Source: a virus
Strand: one strand, 5' to 3'
IMG/VR virus record: IMGVR_UViG_3300034107_000316
Span: 1 to 33,530 of that record
Length of the DNA stretch: 33,530 bases
Shown: positions 20,169-28,609 of the stretch, piece after piece
Layout: every line of letters starts with the position of its first letter
Numbering within the stretch: the stretch's first letter is position 1
Notes under the pieces: generated by a model
The model's input: the letters and a program-made list of their open reading frames with translations, nothing else
What the model was told of the DNA's origin: nothing
Database searches by the model: none
Program-made: the position numbers and the translations under genes

Positions 20169-21383
20169 TTAAAAAATAAAGTGGTTAATTGTTTTTTGTG
20201 TTTCGTAATAATTAAACGTTGTAAAAGAACTTAAAGTATTTTTAAAACAAGTCTTAACCCAATCCGATGGTGGACTAAACGCCCCGAAGTTTTGATATTC
20301 AAAAGCCGTGCTACTTGTATGGTCAAATAAAAGTTGGTGGCTGTCTCCTTTGCTAAATTCTATTTTATAATTGTGCAACTTGTACTCATCGATATAGTTC
20401 TTTATTTTTTCGATTTGGATCGCATCTAATTTAGGTTTAAACCCAAACTTTAAATTTGCATTGTCTTTACCATGGGTTAAAATGAAGCATCGATTATTAA
20501 TAATATAGTGATCAATGAATTTCCTTTGGTTAATTACCTCGATATTATTTGGATATTTCAACTCGATATAAGTTTTAAAAGCTGAATTCACAATATAGCC
20601 AAAACTTCCAGCGTGATTATCATTACAAATATTCACGAACTTAATAAAATTGTAATGCTGCAATAAAGCATCTACTAAACGAATTTTAAACAATAAAGCA
20701 ACGTCGAAGGCTTTTTGGTTATCCATATTTTGCGGTAATTTGTGGCCACCTCGTGTTGTTTCTGCATCCCATCCATCTAGGAAATCCGCCAAATCATTTA
20801 GGAATAAAGTATTTGACTTTTTATTTTTAATAATTTCGTTTACAAATATTTCAAGTCTTAAAAATATCTGATCCTCGTTCCATAAACCATCGTATAAACT
20901 ATAACCATCTTTGTTTACGTCCATACCGATGTGAGTATCGGTAAAAACCGCCCTATCAAATTTAGCTGTATTTTTAGACTTATGCTTTATAAAAATAGGC
21001 TCGATTTTATCCTTAAAAATGCTTAAAAAATCAATTTCTTTTTCAACGTCTGCAATCTTTATAGGCTCTGTAATAACCCATTGCTGGTTAGTTGCTACAT
21101 TTGTACTAACCCTTTTGATTTGATGGTTAGAAGGTATTTCAATTAACTCCTTAGAAGTTAATTTTTCAACTTTTGTAATTACCTCTCCATCTTTGTTAAG
21201 AGTTCTTTTGACTTCTTTAAATTCTGAATTATGTAAATTTCGGAGTTTTAAAAGTTCGCGCTCCTCTTGACTATTTAAGTAGTATTTTGGATTGCTCCCG
21301 TATTTATCTTTATCTTTATTTTTAATTTCTAAACCTAGTGCAATTGCTTCAAATGGCTTTAACCTATAACCTGGTTTTTTCAT
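20169..21383 (-). CDS. Calcineurin-like metallophosphoesterase, 404 aa
   Basis: The catalytic domain begins near residue 140. It has the metal-binding motifs of the family: TDTH (148-151), NDLADFLDG (196-204, in place of GDxxD), CNDNH (253-257, in place of GNHD/E), then LTHGKD and KGDSHQ toward the C-terminus. The N-terminal 120 residues are helical and charged and may bind DNA or a partner. The substrate (nucleic acid, nucleotide or phosphoprotein) cannot be told. It starts 1 base after the M15 peptidase gene and is the last large late gene. Similar enzymes are encoded by other Bacteroidota phages. Confidence 0.85.
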   Translation of the reverse strand: MKKPGYRLKPFEAIALGLEIKNKDKDKYGSNPKYYLNSQEERELLKLRNLHNSEFKEVKRTLNKDGEVITKVEKLTSKELIEIPSNHQIKRVSTNVATNQQWVITEPIKIADVEKEIDFLSIFKDKIEPIFIKHKSKNTAKFDRAVFTDTHIGMDVNKDGYSLYDGLWNEDQIFLRLEIFVNEIIKNKKSNTLFLNDLADFLDGWDAETTRGGHKLPQNMDNQKAFDVALLFKIRLVDALLQHYNFIKFVNICNDNHAGSFGYIVNSAFKTYIELKYPNNIEVINQRKFIDHYIINNRCFILTHGKDNANLKFGFKPKLDAIQIEKIKNYIDEYKLHNYKIEFSKGDSHQLLFDHTSSTAFEYQNFGAFSPPSDWVKTCFKNTLSSFTTFNYYETQKTINHFIF

Positions 21384-21809
21384 TTACTTAATGTATAAAA
21401 CTTGTTTCCTATTCTTGTCCTTTGAAACATAACTAACATGTACCCAAGCGGGGTTGGCATCAGTTCCGTATTCATGAATTAATTGGTCAAAATCTAGGTT
21501 TTCCTTTACATAGTCGAAAATCATTTGATTAGTTAGCTTTCCTGTGCCTTGCATATCAATTGCCTGACCTTTTACGTGTTGGCTTGTTTTACTGCCACCG
21601 ATGCAGTTGTTTAAAAGTCTACATCGAAAGAAACTACTTACACGGATAGGTGTTTTAAAATGTTCACGTATAACGTCAAAAACTCTAATGCCTACTAATT
21701 GCATATTAATCAATTCTAAGTCGGTAGGAACGTTTAAAATCTTGTTTCTAACAGCTGTTTGACTCGTTGTAGCTTCCTCAAATGTAATATACTTGCTAAT
21801 GTTTTTCAT
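21384..21809 (-). CDS. Peptidase M15 endolysin (D-Ala-D-Ala carboxypeptidase-like)
   Basis: A 141-residue single-domain enzyme of the Peptidase_M15_3 type. The zinc ligands are visible in SQHVKGQAIDM (H78, D85) and WVHVSY (H124), with E113 in the preceding segment IHEYG as probable catalytic residue. The SSFFRCRLLNNCIGG turn is typical of the family. It should cut peptide cross-links of peptidoglycan. There is no signal peptide, so release needs a holin, and holin-like membrane proteins are encoded just upstream (22314-21951). It overlaps the 52-aa gene by 14 bases. Confidence 0.92.
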   Translation of the reverse strand: MKNISKYITFEEATTSQTAVRNKILNVPTDLELINMQLVGIRVFDVIREHFKTPIRVSSFFRCRLLNNCIGGSKTSQHVKGQAIDMQGTGKLTNQMIFDYVKENLDFDQLIHEYGTDANPAWVHVSYVSKDKNRKQVLYIK

Positions 21810-21954
21810 ATCGTGTAATTATTTTAGTTCTTTTTTCGTTTAACCCTTGTAAATTTAAGCTATTATATTTTATTTTTATTTTATTAAATTTAAAAATATC
21901 TACAATTACACAATATCCTAAAATTTCATCGTAATAAAAATCGCCTATTTTCAT
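21796..21954 (-). CDS. Small hypothetical protein, 52 aa
   Basis: MKIGDFYYDEILGYCVIVDI followed by a Lys/Ile/Asn-rich part. The start overlaps the previous stop (ATGA) and the end overlaps the endolysin start by 14 bases. The beginning resembles that of the 44-aa protein at 19615 (MKIGD then short strands), suggesting a small barrel fold. It lies in the lysis region but has no membrane segment. Confidence 0.6.
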   Translation of the reverse strand: MKIGDFYYDEILGYCVIVDIFKFNKIKIKYNSLNLQGLNEKRTKIITRYEKH

Positions 21955-22148
21955 TTTTTAAATTTTTTATGAATTTCAATTGCTAATAATTTACCAAAGT
22001 AACCAAATGCACCCCCTAAAATACCAAAAATAATAACTTTAAATAGTTGTTGTGCGTCTTGAATCAATGGATTTTCTGCAATGTAGGAAAATATACTTAA
22101 AACTGCACCCGAAAATATCGATAAAAAACTATGATTGTGGCTATTCAT
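21951..22148 (-). CDS. Holin-like membrane protein, 65 aa
   Basis: I place the start at ATG 22148 (MNSHNHSFLSIFSGAVLSIF), which overlaps the stop of the 57-aa gene. A longer frame from 22184 would overlap much more. Two hydrophobic segments (about 7-22 and 33-55, LFKVIIFGILGGAFGYFGKL) and a basic tail (EIHKKFKK) give the layout of a small holin. With the 57-aa protein it may form a holin or holin-antiholin pair next to the endolysin. Confidence 0.65.
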   Translation of the reverse strand: MNSHNHSFLSIFSGAVLSIFSYIAENPLIQDAQQLFKVIIFGILGGAFGYFGKLLAIEIHKKFKK

Positions 22149-22314
22149 TACTTTGCTTTTTAGAGTTTCCAAAGTAATACCCAATAACCGAACCCATTAA
22201 ACCAACTACAGCGATTTTAACATCGTTTTCTGGAGCCGTCCATCCTAAAATATATAAACCGACGGCTATAATTATTAAAGCTATTACGCCTTGTATATTA
22301 GTTTTTTGTATCAT
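22141..22314 (-). CDS. Holin-like membrane protein, 57 aa
   Basis: MIQKTNIQGVIALIIIAVGL, then YILGW; a second hydrophobic segment is VKIAVVGLMGSVIGYYFGNS, followed by a charged end (KKQSNE). Two membrane helices joined by a short polar loop with Asn-Asp resemble small phage holins with a 'G-x-x-G-x-x-x-G-Y-Y-F-G' second helix. Its start is in an ATGA overlap with the 46-aa gene. Placed two genes before the endolysin. Confidence 0.65.
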   Translation of the reverse strand: MIQKTNIQGVIALIIIAVGLYILGWTAPENDVKIAVVGLMGSVIGYYFGNSKKQSNE

Positions 22315-22451
22315 AACTTATTTTCAATTATAAATTTTTCCGTGTCTTCAACTTCAAATAAAATTATTTCCTCGTTAATTTCAATGCTTATTTGTTTTGA
22401 ATTGTGGATTAAATATCCATTTTCTAAAAGCGTTTTTGTTAAATTTTCCAT
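22311..22451 (-). CDS. Small acidic protein, 46 aa
   Basis: MENLTKTLLENGYLIHNSKQ, then ISIEINEEIILFEVEDTEKF. It is linked to the fibre gene by TAATG and to the 57-aa holin-like gene by ATGA. It looks like a small soluble beta-rich protein. No family recognised. Confidence 0.6.
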   Translation of the reverse strand: MENLTKTLLENGYLIHNSKQISIEINEEIILFEVEDTEKFIIENKL

Positions 22452-24499
22452 TAGTTTTTAGTTATTTTATAAAAGTCACCGAAAGAAGTTTCTGTAATTA
22501 AAGCTAAAGTATGACCTATTGCAAAAATAAAATATTGATTTACCGTCCAATCAATAGTTAAAGTTGTCATACTAGCAGTTTGTGTTGTATCTGTAGAATT
22601 TGCACCAGCAGCAGCAGTTACTTTTGTTGTAGCTCCTTTTATAGATAACGTTCGTTCTAGTTGCACGGTTCGACCCGTTGCCGTGGTGTTAAATAATCCA
22701 ATTTGTGTAGCTCCTGACAATGAATTTGTAGAGTTCACGTAAATATAAGCGTTTGTTGAATTTGTTTTTGCGTTTGGACTTGTAATTCTAAACTCATTTT
22801 TAACAACGTCACCAGCTACAAAAGTATTTGCGGGTATAAGTTGACTATAAGTAGCAGTTATAGTATTTGTATTAGTTACTGTAGTGCCATCAATTGCAGA
22901 TTTAAACGTTCTAGTTGGTATATAGCCTAAAATAGTAGCCAATTGACTTGAAGTAAAATAGTCGATTATTGCCTTAACTACTGGAAATTTAGTTGTAGAA
23001 GTTTCGTTTCCTGTAAACGTTGTTACTTTATTTGTTGCGTCTTCTTTATTAACCAAAGCATCAAATACCCCATTTGAACTAACAGCGTTTTCGCTTCCAT
23101 CTGTAGGCACGGCATCGATTGGTAACAAAGGGACAACTGTTAAAGGAATAGGAACTAATGTTCTAACAGGTGTAACCCCCCCGAATTGAAATTGATAAGT
23201 AGGATTAGAACCGCCAGAAATTCTATTCGCATAGTATTTCATAACAACCCTATCCGTGTCTAAAAATACACCATCATTCCAAACAGCAGTTGCAGTAAAT
23301 TCAGTGTAAACGCCGCTATCGATTACAGGAATAGTATTGTCGCTCGTTGCAATTAATGTTTCAACTCCCGCACTTGTACGCTTGTAAACCTTAAAATAAA
23401 AAGATGCTTGTCCAGTTCCTGAAATCCTTCTTATATTTCCGATTGTTGTAATATTGAGCACGCCAGGATTACCGACTATAATATTTGCAGAAGTTGCTAA
23501 ACTACTAATTAGTTGGTCCGTAGTTGTAATCGCTCCAGTTGAAATATCTACTGCTGTTGTGTTATAGCTTGGGTCTGTAATGCTAGTTACTATTTTTACA
23601 TAGCCACCAATATCACTAGCAGCGTTTGTAGGATAAAAAATAATGTTTGAAGGTAAATCTTCAAGGCTTATAAAATGCGAAATTCCATTATCTCCATCGT
23701 TAATAAGATCACTTGTTTTTGTAACGTTTGTTGCACCATCTTCAATTAATGCAAGTTTAGTTTTTTCGGTATCGGTATAATTATTTTCGGTATGTACATA
23801 ATCCCCATCTACAACAAAATCGCTGTTATTTATTAAATCACTTGTTTGAGTTGGAATAACATTGTAAAGCTGCCAAACAGCGGCTCCTTCCGTTGCATCC
23901 GTGCAAATATAATTTGTCCCGTCATCCAAAGTCCAAATCGAACCCACTTTAAATCTTAATGTAACATCAAAAGAAGCGTTTGGAATTGCATCGAAACAAT
24001 TAGTTGAATTTCTAATAAATCCGCTTTGATCAAATACATGTCTAAATCCATTTTGCCACATGTCCTCATAATTGTTGGAGCAAATTCTTGAAACCCCACC
24101 ATTACCCCCAAAATCGTAAGTTCCTTTTTTTAAACTAGAAGTATTTTCTAGTAACAAGGCATCTGCATTGTTTAATAAAATATCGTTTCCACCTGTATTA
24201 TTACCTAAATCTAATGTTTGTGCAAGTGTTTGACTACCACCGCCACCGCCCGAAGTAATAAACGGGTGAATACCGTCCTCACCGTCGTTAATTAAGTCGC
24301 TTGTTTTTGTTACTTGAATACTTGCTATCCACTCCGCCTCCGTTCCTATAAATCCATTTGCAACGGCTATATCATAGGCACTTAATCCAGGCGTTCCCAA
24401 TCCGCTAGATATAATTGTTATTTGTTCGCAATTATTTTCTATTACAATTGTTGCTAATACCTCGTTGTTTTCTATTATTATAGTTGCATCGTTACACAT
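22451..24499 (-). CDS. Tail fibre / receptor-binding protein, 682 aa
   Basis: Near residues 34-62 it has a collagen-like and W-containing motif (GTPGLSAYDIAVANGFIG, then TEAEWIAS) frequent in phage tail fibres. Three 'T-K/Q-T-S-D-L-I-N' repeats follow (about residues 64, 219 and 261). Further on is VPTDGSENAVSSNGVFDALV, also typical of fibres of Bacteroidota phages. The C-terminal third is Thr-rich and beta-structured and is the probable receptor-binding part. No enzyme motif was seen. The start overlaps the 117-aa gene by 8 bases. It should sit at the tail tip and set host range. Confidence 0.8.
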   Translation of the reverse strand: MCNDATIIIENNEVLATIVIENNCEQITIISSGLGTPGLSAYDIAVANGFIGTEAEWIASIQVTKTSDLINDGEDGIHPFITSGGGGGSQTLAQTLDLGNNTGGNDILLNNADALLLENTSSLKKGTYDFGGNGGVSRICSNNYEDMWQNGFRHVFDQSGFIRNSTNCFDAIPNASFDVTLRFKVGSIWTLDDGTNYICTDATEGAAVWQLYNVIPTQTSDLINNSDFVVDGDYVHTENNYTDTEKTKLALIEDGATNVTKTSDLINDGDNGISHFISLEDLPSNIIFYPTNAASDIGGYVKIVTSITDPSYNTTAVDISTGAITTTDQLISSLATSANIIVGNPGVLNITTIGNIRRISGTGQASFYFKVYKRTSAGVETLIATSDNTIPVIDSGVYTEFTATAVWNDGVFLDTDRVVMKYYANRISGGSNPTYQFQFGGVTPVRTLVPIPLTVVPLLPIDAVPTDGSENAVSSNGVFDALVNKEDATNKVTTFTGNETSTTKFPVVKAIIDYFTSSQLATILGYIPTRTFKSAIDGTTVTNTNTITATYSQLIPANTFVAGDVVKNEFRITSPNAKTNSTNAYIYVNSTNSLSGATQIGLFNTTATGRTVQLERTLSIKGATTKVTAAAGANSTDTTQTASMTTLTIDWTVNQYFIFAIGHTLALITETSFGDFYKITKN

Positions 24500-24845
24500 C
24501 TTGACAAATTTTCCAGTAGTTAGTAAAGTAAGTTTTTTTCACACCGCCCAAAGTTGTAACCTCGACGTCAAATATATAAGTAGCCGCCTGGTAATTCATA
24601 TCTCTAGGCTGTAAAAATATTTCTCCTGTTAATGGATCGGGAATAGTAATAGTATTGTTTTCAGTTTCAAAAGAAAACGTCTTATTTTGACCTACTCCTT
24701 TTTTAAATGGAATTGATATTGAAACGTCGGTTAAATCCATTGCAGTTTTCGTGGTTCCAATTCCATCATAAAAAGTCATTTTCAAACCCGTGAAAGTGTC
24801 TCCTTTTTTTATGTCTTTAAAATAATTTTCGTTTATACAATCCAT
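24492..24845 (-). CDS. Small beta-sandwich protein, probable baseplate or fibre-attachment protein, 117 aa
   Basis: KKGDTFTGLKMTFYDG, then AMDLTDVSISIPFKK, TITIPDPLTGEIFLQP and YIFDVEVTT form the pattern of small beta-sandwich domains (BppU N-terminal or LtfC-like) that attach fibres to the baseplate. It lies immediately before the fibre gene and shares its stop/start bases with the neighbours (TAATG upstream). Role inferred from fold pattern and position. Confidence 0.62.
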   Translation of the reverse strand: MDCINENYFKDIKKGDTFTGLKMTFYDGIGTTKTAMDLTDVSISIPFKKGVGQNKTFSFETENNTITIPDPLTGEIFLQPRDMNYQAATYIFDVEVTTLGGVKKTYFTNYWKICQDV

Positions 24846-25354
24846 TATCCTATTCTTGAAATTTTGAAATTTTTATTTTTTGCATTCGAGCTGCATAACT
24901 TATAAAGAGCGACGTTGTTTCGCATCAAATAATTTTCTAGGTTTAACCAAAGATTAAAAGCGTAATTACAATTGTGTTCGTAAAGTGTTTTTTTCATTGG
25001 GTAATCTACCGATTTACTAACATCGGCATTTAATTTTTCTTTTAACCCGAATGCCGTATCTATTACGTCACCATACAAACTATATCTGGCATAAGTGTAA
25101 TGCGCCAAAACAGCTTTTAAACCTACATTCGTGTACGTTATTCCGTTATAGTCATAAATACACCCGTCTAAAATAGCAGTATAATTTTCAGTATTATTTA
25201 GCAAATCATAATAAAGTTGTTCACCTAAAAGCGGTAAAATATCCACCATTTGCGCTTGCAATATTAACTCCTTAAGTTTGTCGTTATGTATCGAGTTGCT
25301 TAATTGCTTATATTGTTGGATTTCTTGACGTGTTATTAAAGGCGTTGTTATCAT
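24845..25354 (-). CDS. Head-tail connector-like protein, 169 aa
   Basis: A helical protein. It starts MITTPLITRQEIQQYKQLSN and has DILPLLGEQLYYDLLN, KAVLAHYTYARYSLYGDVID and FNLWLNLENYL. This matches small proteins placed next to the portal in Bacteroidota phages that I take as gp6-type head-tail connectors (the DUF6712-like group, from memory). It overlaps the portal gene by ATGA. In the capsid it should form the ring below the portal. The name of the domain family is less certain than the role. Confidence 0.65.
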   Translation of the reverse strand: MITTPLITRQEIQQYKQLSNSIHNDKLKELILQAQMVDILPLLGEQLYYDLLNNTENYTAILDGCIYDYNGITYTNVGLKAVLAHYTYARYSLYGDVIDTAFGLKEKLNADVSKSVDYPMKKTLYEHNCNYAFNLWLNLENYLMRNNVALYKLCSSNAKNKNFKISRIG

Positions 25355-26529
25355 AGTGCGGTTAGTGTTATTAAAGGTTGCTCTAATAATGGCTTAATAA
25401 AAATATATTGCCCATTCCAAGTTGGTAAATTTTGTACAATATCGTTTATAATTGTTTCTAATTTATTACGCTCTTTTGATGTATTTTCCCAATACATTTT
25501 TTTAGCTTCTAAAATAGACGCCCCACTATTGCCAAACATTGCACTATCTGGAGATTTTACCAATGCAACAGGAATATTATTGAAAGCCATTAGAATATTT
25601 TTACTAACTGAATTTTCCGTATACTCAAACATTTTGTCGTTTAAGTCCGAACTAATAGTTTGAATTTTAAATATCGAATCGATACCGTTTATAAAATCAG
25701 GACTTTCAATCATTAGCGCACCTCCAGCATTTTCAGAACCGATAAAACTTTCAATTGTTTTTTTAACCTCGTCCGCTTCAGCTTGTCTTTTAGCAAATGC
25801 GTGATTTCTAATAAGTGCACCAGCATCATTTACAATCATTTCAGGCTCATCATTAGATACTAATGGCGGTGTCATTATGATTTGCTTACCAAAGAAACCC
25901 CTACGCAAAATCATATTTTTGTAGATAGCCGCTTGACCTTCCGAATCACAATCATTTTGCACTGCATCTATTCGAGAAAGTGGATAGTAGTAGCGTGAAT
26001 CTAAATTGATGTACAAAACTTGTCCTTTGTATTTTTCAATACTTCCAGCCTTTGCAATTTGTGCCTCAACTACTTTTGAATTTTTATTAAAAACGTCAAA
26101 AATAATAGCCTTCTCTTTTGAGTCTAACCAATTATTTTTAAACAATATTTTTCCGTTATATTCCGAGCTGTCTTTTTTGCCTAGTCTAACTTTAGTGAAA
26201 TCTAAAACTTTAGGATTTACAGCGTCAAAATTTAGGTTATAATCAAAATGAATTGATATACCTCTTTGTCTTACCAAACTATCGGCTATATCAGTTGCAA
26301 AGTCAATTAGTTTTTGGTCCTTATTTACTTGAAAATTATCAGCTTCACCAAATCCTTTACCAAGTAAGTATTGCACCATCATTTCGGATGCCATTTTAGC
26401 AGTAACGGAATTATTAATTATGCGGTCTATTCTTTCAGGGTAGGCATTGTCCTCTCCATTTTGATAGATTTCTAATTTTTTATCCCAAGAAACCGCCCTT
26501 TTTAAAATTTCAAGGACTGTTACTTTCAT
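25351..26529 (-). CDS. Portal protein
   Basis: A 392-residue protein with features of phage portals of Bacteroidota: an N-terminal segment NAYPERIDRIINNSVTAKMA, a wing-like core with IYKNMILRRGFFGKQIIMTP, the stalk region DEVKKTIESFIGSENAGGAL, then FNNIPVALVKSP and FGNSGASILEAKKMYW. Portals form the 12-fold ring through which TerL pumps DNA and to which the connector binds. The gene comes after the tail tube and 134-aa genes, not directly after terL as in most siphophages. It overlaps the connector gene (ATGA). Confidence 0.82.
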   Translation of the reverse strand: MKVTVLEILKRAVSWDKKLEIYQNGEDNAYPERIDRIINNSVTAKMASEMMVQYLLGKGFGEADNFQVNKDQKLIDFATDIADSLVRQRGISIHFDYNLNFDAVNPKVLDFTKVRLGKKDSSEYNGKILFKNNWLDSKEKAIIFDVFNKNSKVVEAQIAKAGSIEKYKGQVLYINLDSRYYYPLSRIDAVQNDCDSEGQAAIYKNMILRRGFFGKQIIMTPPLVSNDEPEMIVNDAGALIRNHAFAKRQAEADEVKKTIESFIGSENAGGALMIESPDFINGIDSIFKIQTISSDLNDKMFEYTENSVSKNILMAFNNIPVALVKSPDSAMFGNSGASILEAKKMYWENTSKERNKLETIINDIVQNLPTWNGQYIFIKPLLEQPLITLTAL

Positions 26530-26530
26530 C

Positions 26531-26935
26531 TTACTTTTTGATTTTTATTTCAGCTATTGGATACACCTCAAAAAGGTCTTCCATTTTGAAGTCTTTGTTT
26601 ATTTCTTTGAATCTTTTTGTTAACTTCTCAGCGTAACGGTCTGTAATGTTTTCGTTAGTTACGAAAATAGAGCCACCGAATTCTAATTGAATTCCCTCTC
26701 TCTTTTTGTGCAATTGGTATTTTGAAGTATTAGCCATTTTCTTTTGCTTATTTATGAATTCTTTGTGGTATGCGTAAAGGCATTTTTGACAACTTGCATT
26801 TACACTATCGACTGAAAATTCTTGTTTATAATCTAATAAAAATAATTTTAAATAAGGAACATTATCGGAGGACTTGCCCCCGATAATAAGTTCCAAACTC
26901 ATTTCATGCCATTTATACTGTGGCAAATTTTGCAT
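26531..26935 (-). CDS. Hypothetical structural-module protein with one CxxC, 134 aa
   Basis: It contains VNASCQKCLYAYHKEFINKQ (about residues 42-61) and an end rich in Lys (YPIAEIKIKK). The single C-x-x-C followed by a histidine may bind a metal. The start overlaps the tail tube gene by 23 bases and the portal gene starts 1 base after its stop, so it belongs to the head-tail transcript. I do not recognise its function. Confidence 0.65.
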   Translation of the reverse strand: MQNLPQYKWHEMSLELIIGGKSSDNVPYLKLFLLDYKQEFSVDSVNASCQKCLYAYHKEFINKQKKMANTSKYQLHKKREGIQLEFGGSIFVTNENITDRYAEKLTKRFKEINKDFKMEDLFEVYPIAEIKIKK

Positions 26936-27500
26936 CGAACGCTGTTTTAGTAGTAGCGTAATCAGTTTCCAAAAGTGTTAACGGCAAAGTAGGCTCTTCG
27001 TAGCCCTCTGTGCTTTCAAGTGTGAAAGAAATTGTACCGTCATTTTCTTTTGAACTAGAAGTCATAGTCATTAATTCTAGTCCTGATTTGTATCCATAAA
27101 CCTGGAACGCATCCGCATTAGAAGCGCCTTTCCATTTTTGTTCAACTACAATAACATATTTCCCGCCTTCGCTCAATTGAGTAGCTTGTAATTTGTTTAG
27201 AGCTGAAGCGTTCAAAATAACGCCTGAAAACACGTGTTTAAATTTATCTGGTCCAAATTCTTTTTTTACTAACTCGTAGTTAGTTCCGTTTATCTGTTTA
27301 ACACCTTGCAACAAAAAACCAGTTTTACCAGTTTTCAAAGCTAGGTTTGTCATTTTGATTTTGTTAACGGAATCAATTGTAGTTGTAGCAATGTTTATAT
27401 CGTCAGCATTGATAATCAATACATCAGTTTCTAAACCTCCAACACTTGGATTTGCACAATCAAATAAGATGTCCGCTGTAATTAATCCTTCACAAGCCAT
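26913..27500 (-). CDS. Major tail tube protein
   Basis: A 195-residue protein with beta-rich sequence and the C-terminal signature FTLESTEGYEEPTLPLTLLE followed by TDYATTKTAFDAKFA. I know this from abundant tail tube proteins of Bacteroidota phages. The middle part (ASNADAFQVYGYKSGLELMT) also fits. It should polymerise into the tail tube around the tape measure protein. It starts about 20 bases after the terminator that overlaps the capsid gene end. Being between capsid and portal genes is unusual for a tail tube gene. Confidence 0.75.
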   Translation of the reverse strand: MACEGLITADILFDCANPSVGGLETDVLIINADDINIATTTIDSVNKIKMTNLALKTGKTGFLLQGVKQINGTNYELVKKEFGPDKFKHVFSGVILNASALNKLQATQLSEGGKYVIVVEQKWKGASNADAFQVYGYKSGLELMTMTSSSKENDGTISFTLESTEGYEEPTLPLTLLETDYATTKTAFDAKFATV

Positions 27501-27520
27501 AATTTTATTTTTTTAAAAGT

Positions 27521-27547
27521 TAAAAAAAGTAACGGCTTAGTAAGCCG
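27521..27547 (-). terminator. Terminator hairpin overlapping the end of the major capsid gene
   Basis: On the minus strand the hairpin CGGCTT-ACT-AAGCCG (27547-27533) contains the last two sense codons and the TAA stop of the capsid gene, followed by TTAC and seven Ts (27528-27522). It should end part of the transcripts right after the capsid gene and so raise capsid mRNA over downstream genes. Ribosomes reaching the stop codon would cover the stem, so translation may affect it. Confidence 0.75.
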
Positions 27548-28607
27548 CTACTGTTAAATATTTCTCTAAGTGTTTTGCATCGATTGTGTAAACACCATCA
27601 ATTACATTTACTTTATGATATTGGTCATAGAAAGCATCTACAGTTCCAAAGTCATCAGTTGCTAGTGTACCAATTTTTAAATTCATTGGAGTTGACAAAA
27701 CCGCTCTGTGAGGTAAGTTCAATTTCGTTCCATTGTCTTGGTACGCTTTAATAACTCTATCAAATACTTCAACTTTAACAACTGGAATTCCTCTGTAAGT
27801 TAATGATACTTGACCTTTTTCATTGATTATTGTGTTTCCGTTTCCAGAATTTTGCAACGCTTCAAGGTCATTTAAATAACCATCCCAAAGAGAACGTGTT
27901 ACATAAAATTTAGCAGCACCTGAATCAATTAATCTAGAATCCGCTTTGTTATACATTGCTTTTAAAGTAGCAATTGCGTCTCCAGAAGCTAATGCCTGTA
28001 AAGCGTAAGAGGCTCCAGCATTTTTAGCAATAGATACATAGTTTGCATCTGTTGTAGGTACATCTGTAAAGATTTGTTTAAACAAACCATTAAAAGAATT
28101 GAAGTAACCTAAATCAGTACCAACTTTGAAAACTCCACCGCCACTAGTTAAAGCTGCAGCAGTATCAGAAAACCACGCTTGACGTAGTAAATTTTCGTTA
28201 AATCCTTCAACAACTTTTGCAACTAAAAAGTTACCTACTACATTGCTTGACCCTTCGATTACGTTGTAAAAGTCTGGGTTCATTTTAGCCATTTGACGGA
28301 TTAATTTATCCTGTGCGTTTACGTCAGCAGAACAATGTTCTAATCTGAAATCCAAATCTACTGGAGTCCATGTTTTTTCAGTCAATGCAACTCCAACAAC
28401 TGCGTTTGGTGTGCAACTTGCAACAACTTTACCCATTAATCCCATTCGACCAGCGAATACAATTTGTTGGTTGTATTTAATTCCTTGTTCGATGTCATGT
28501 AATTCGTTCAACATTGGATCACCAAATGTTAACTCGTTAATTACTTTTGACCAATCTTTTAGTTCCTCTCTATTAAAAGCGAAACTTGATGTAATTTCTG
28601 ATGCCAT
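27537..28607 (-). CDS. Major capsid protein
   Basis: A 356-residue protein. It starts MASEITSSFAFNREELKDWS, has RMGLMGKVVASCTPNAVVGV, YVTRSLWDGYLNDLEALQNS, then VSLTYRGIPVVKVEVFDRVI and ends with KHLEKYLTVAAY. The length, the 'Y-R-G-I-P-V' element and the place directly after a ClpP-like protease gene fit an HK97-fold capsid protein of the Bacteroidota phage type. The start lies 2 bases after the protease stop. A terminator hairpin overlaps the end of the gene. Confidence 0.87.
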   Translation of the reverse strand: MASEITSSFAFNREELKDWSKVINELTFGDPMLNELHDIEQGIKYNQQIVFAGRMGLMGKVVASCTPNAVVGVALTEKTWTPVDLDFRLEHCSADVNAQDKLIRQMAKMNPDFYNVIEGSSNVVGNFLVAKVVEGFNENLLRQAWFSDTAAALTSGGGVFKVGTDLGYFNSFNGLFKQIFTDVPTTDANYVSIAKNAGASYALQALASGDAIATLKAMYNKADSRLIDSGAAKFYVTRSLWDGYLNDLEALQNSGNGNTIINEKGQVSLTYRGIPVVKVEVFDRVIKAYQDNGTKLNLPHRAVLSTPMNLKIGTLATDDFGTVDAFYDQYHKVNVIDGVYTIDAKHLEKYLTVAAY

Positions 28608-28609
28608 AG

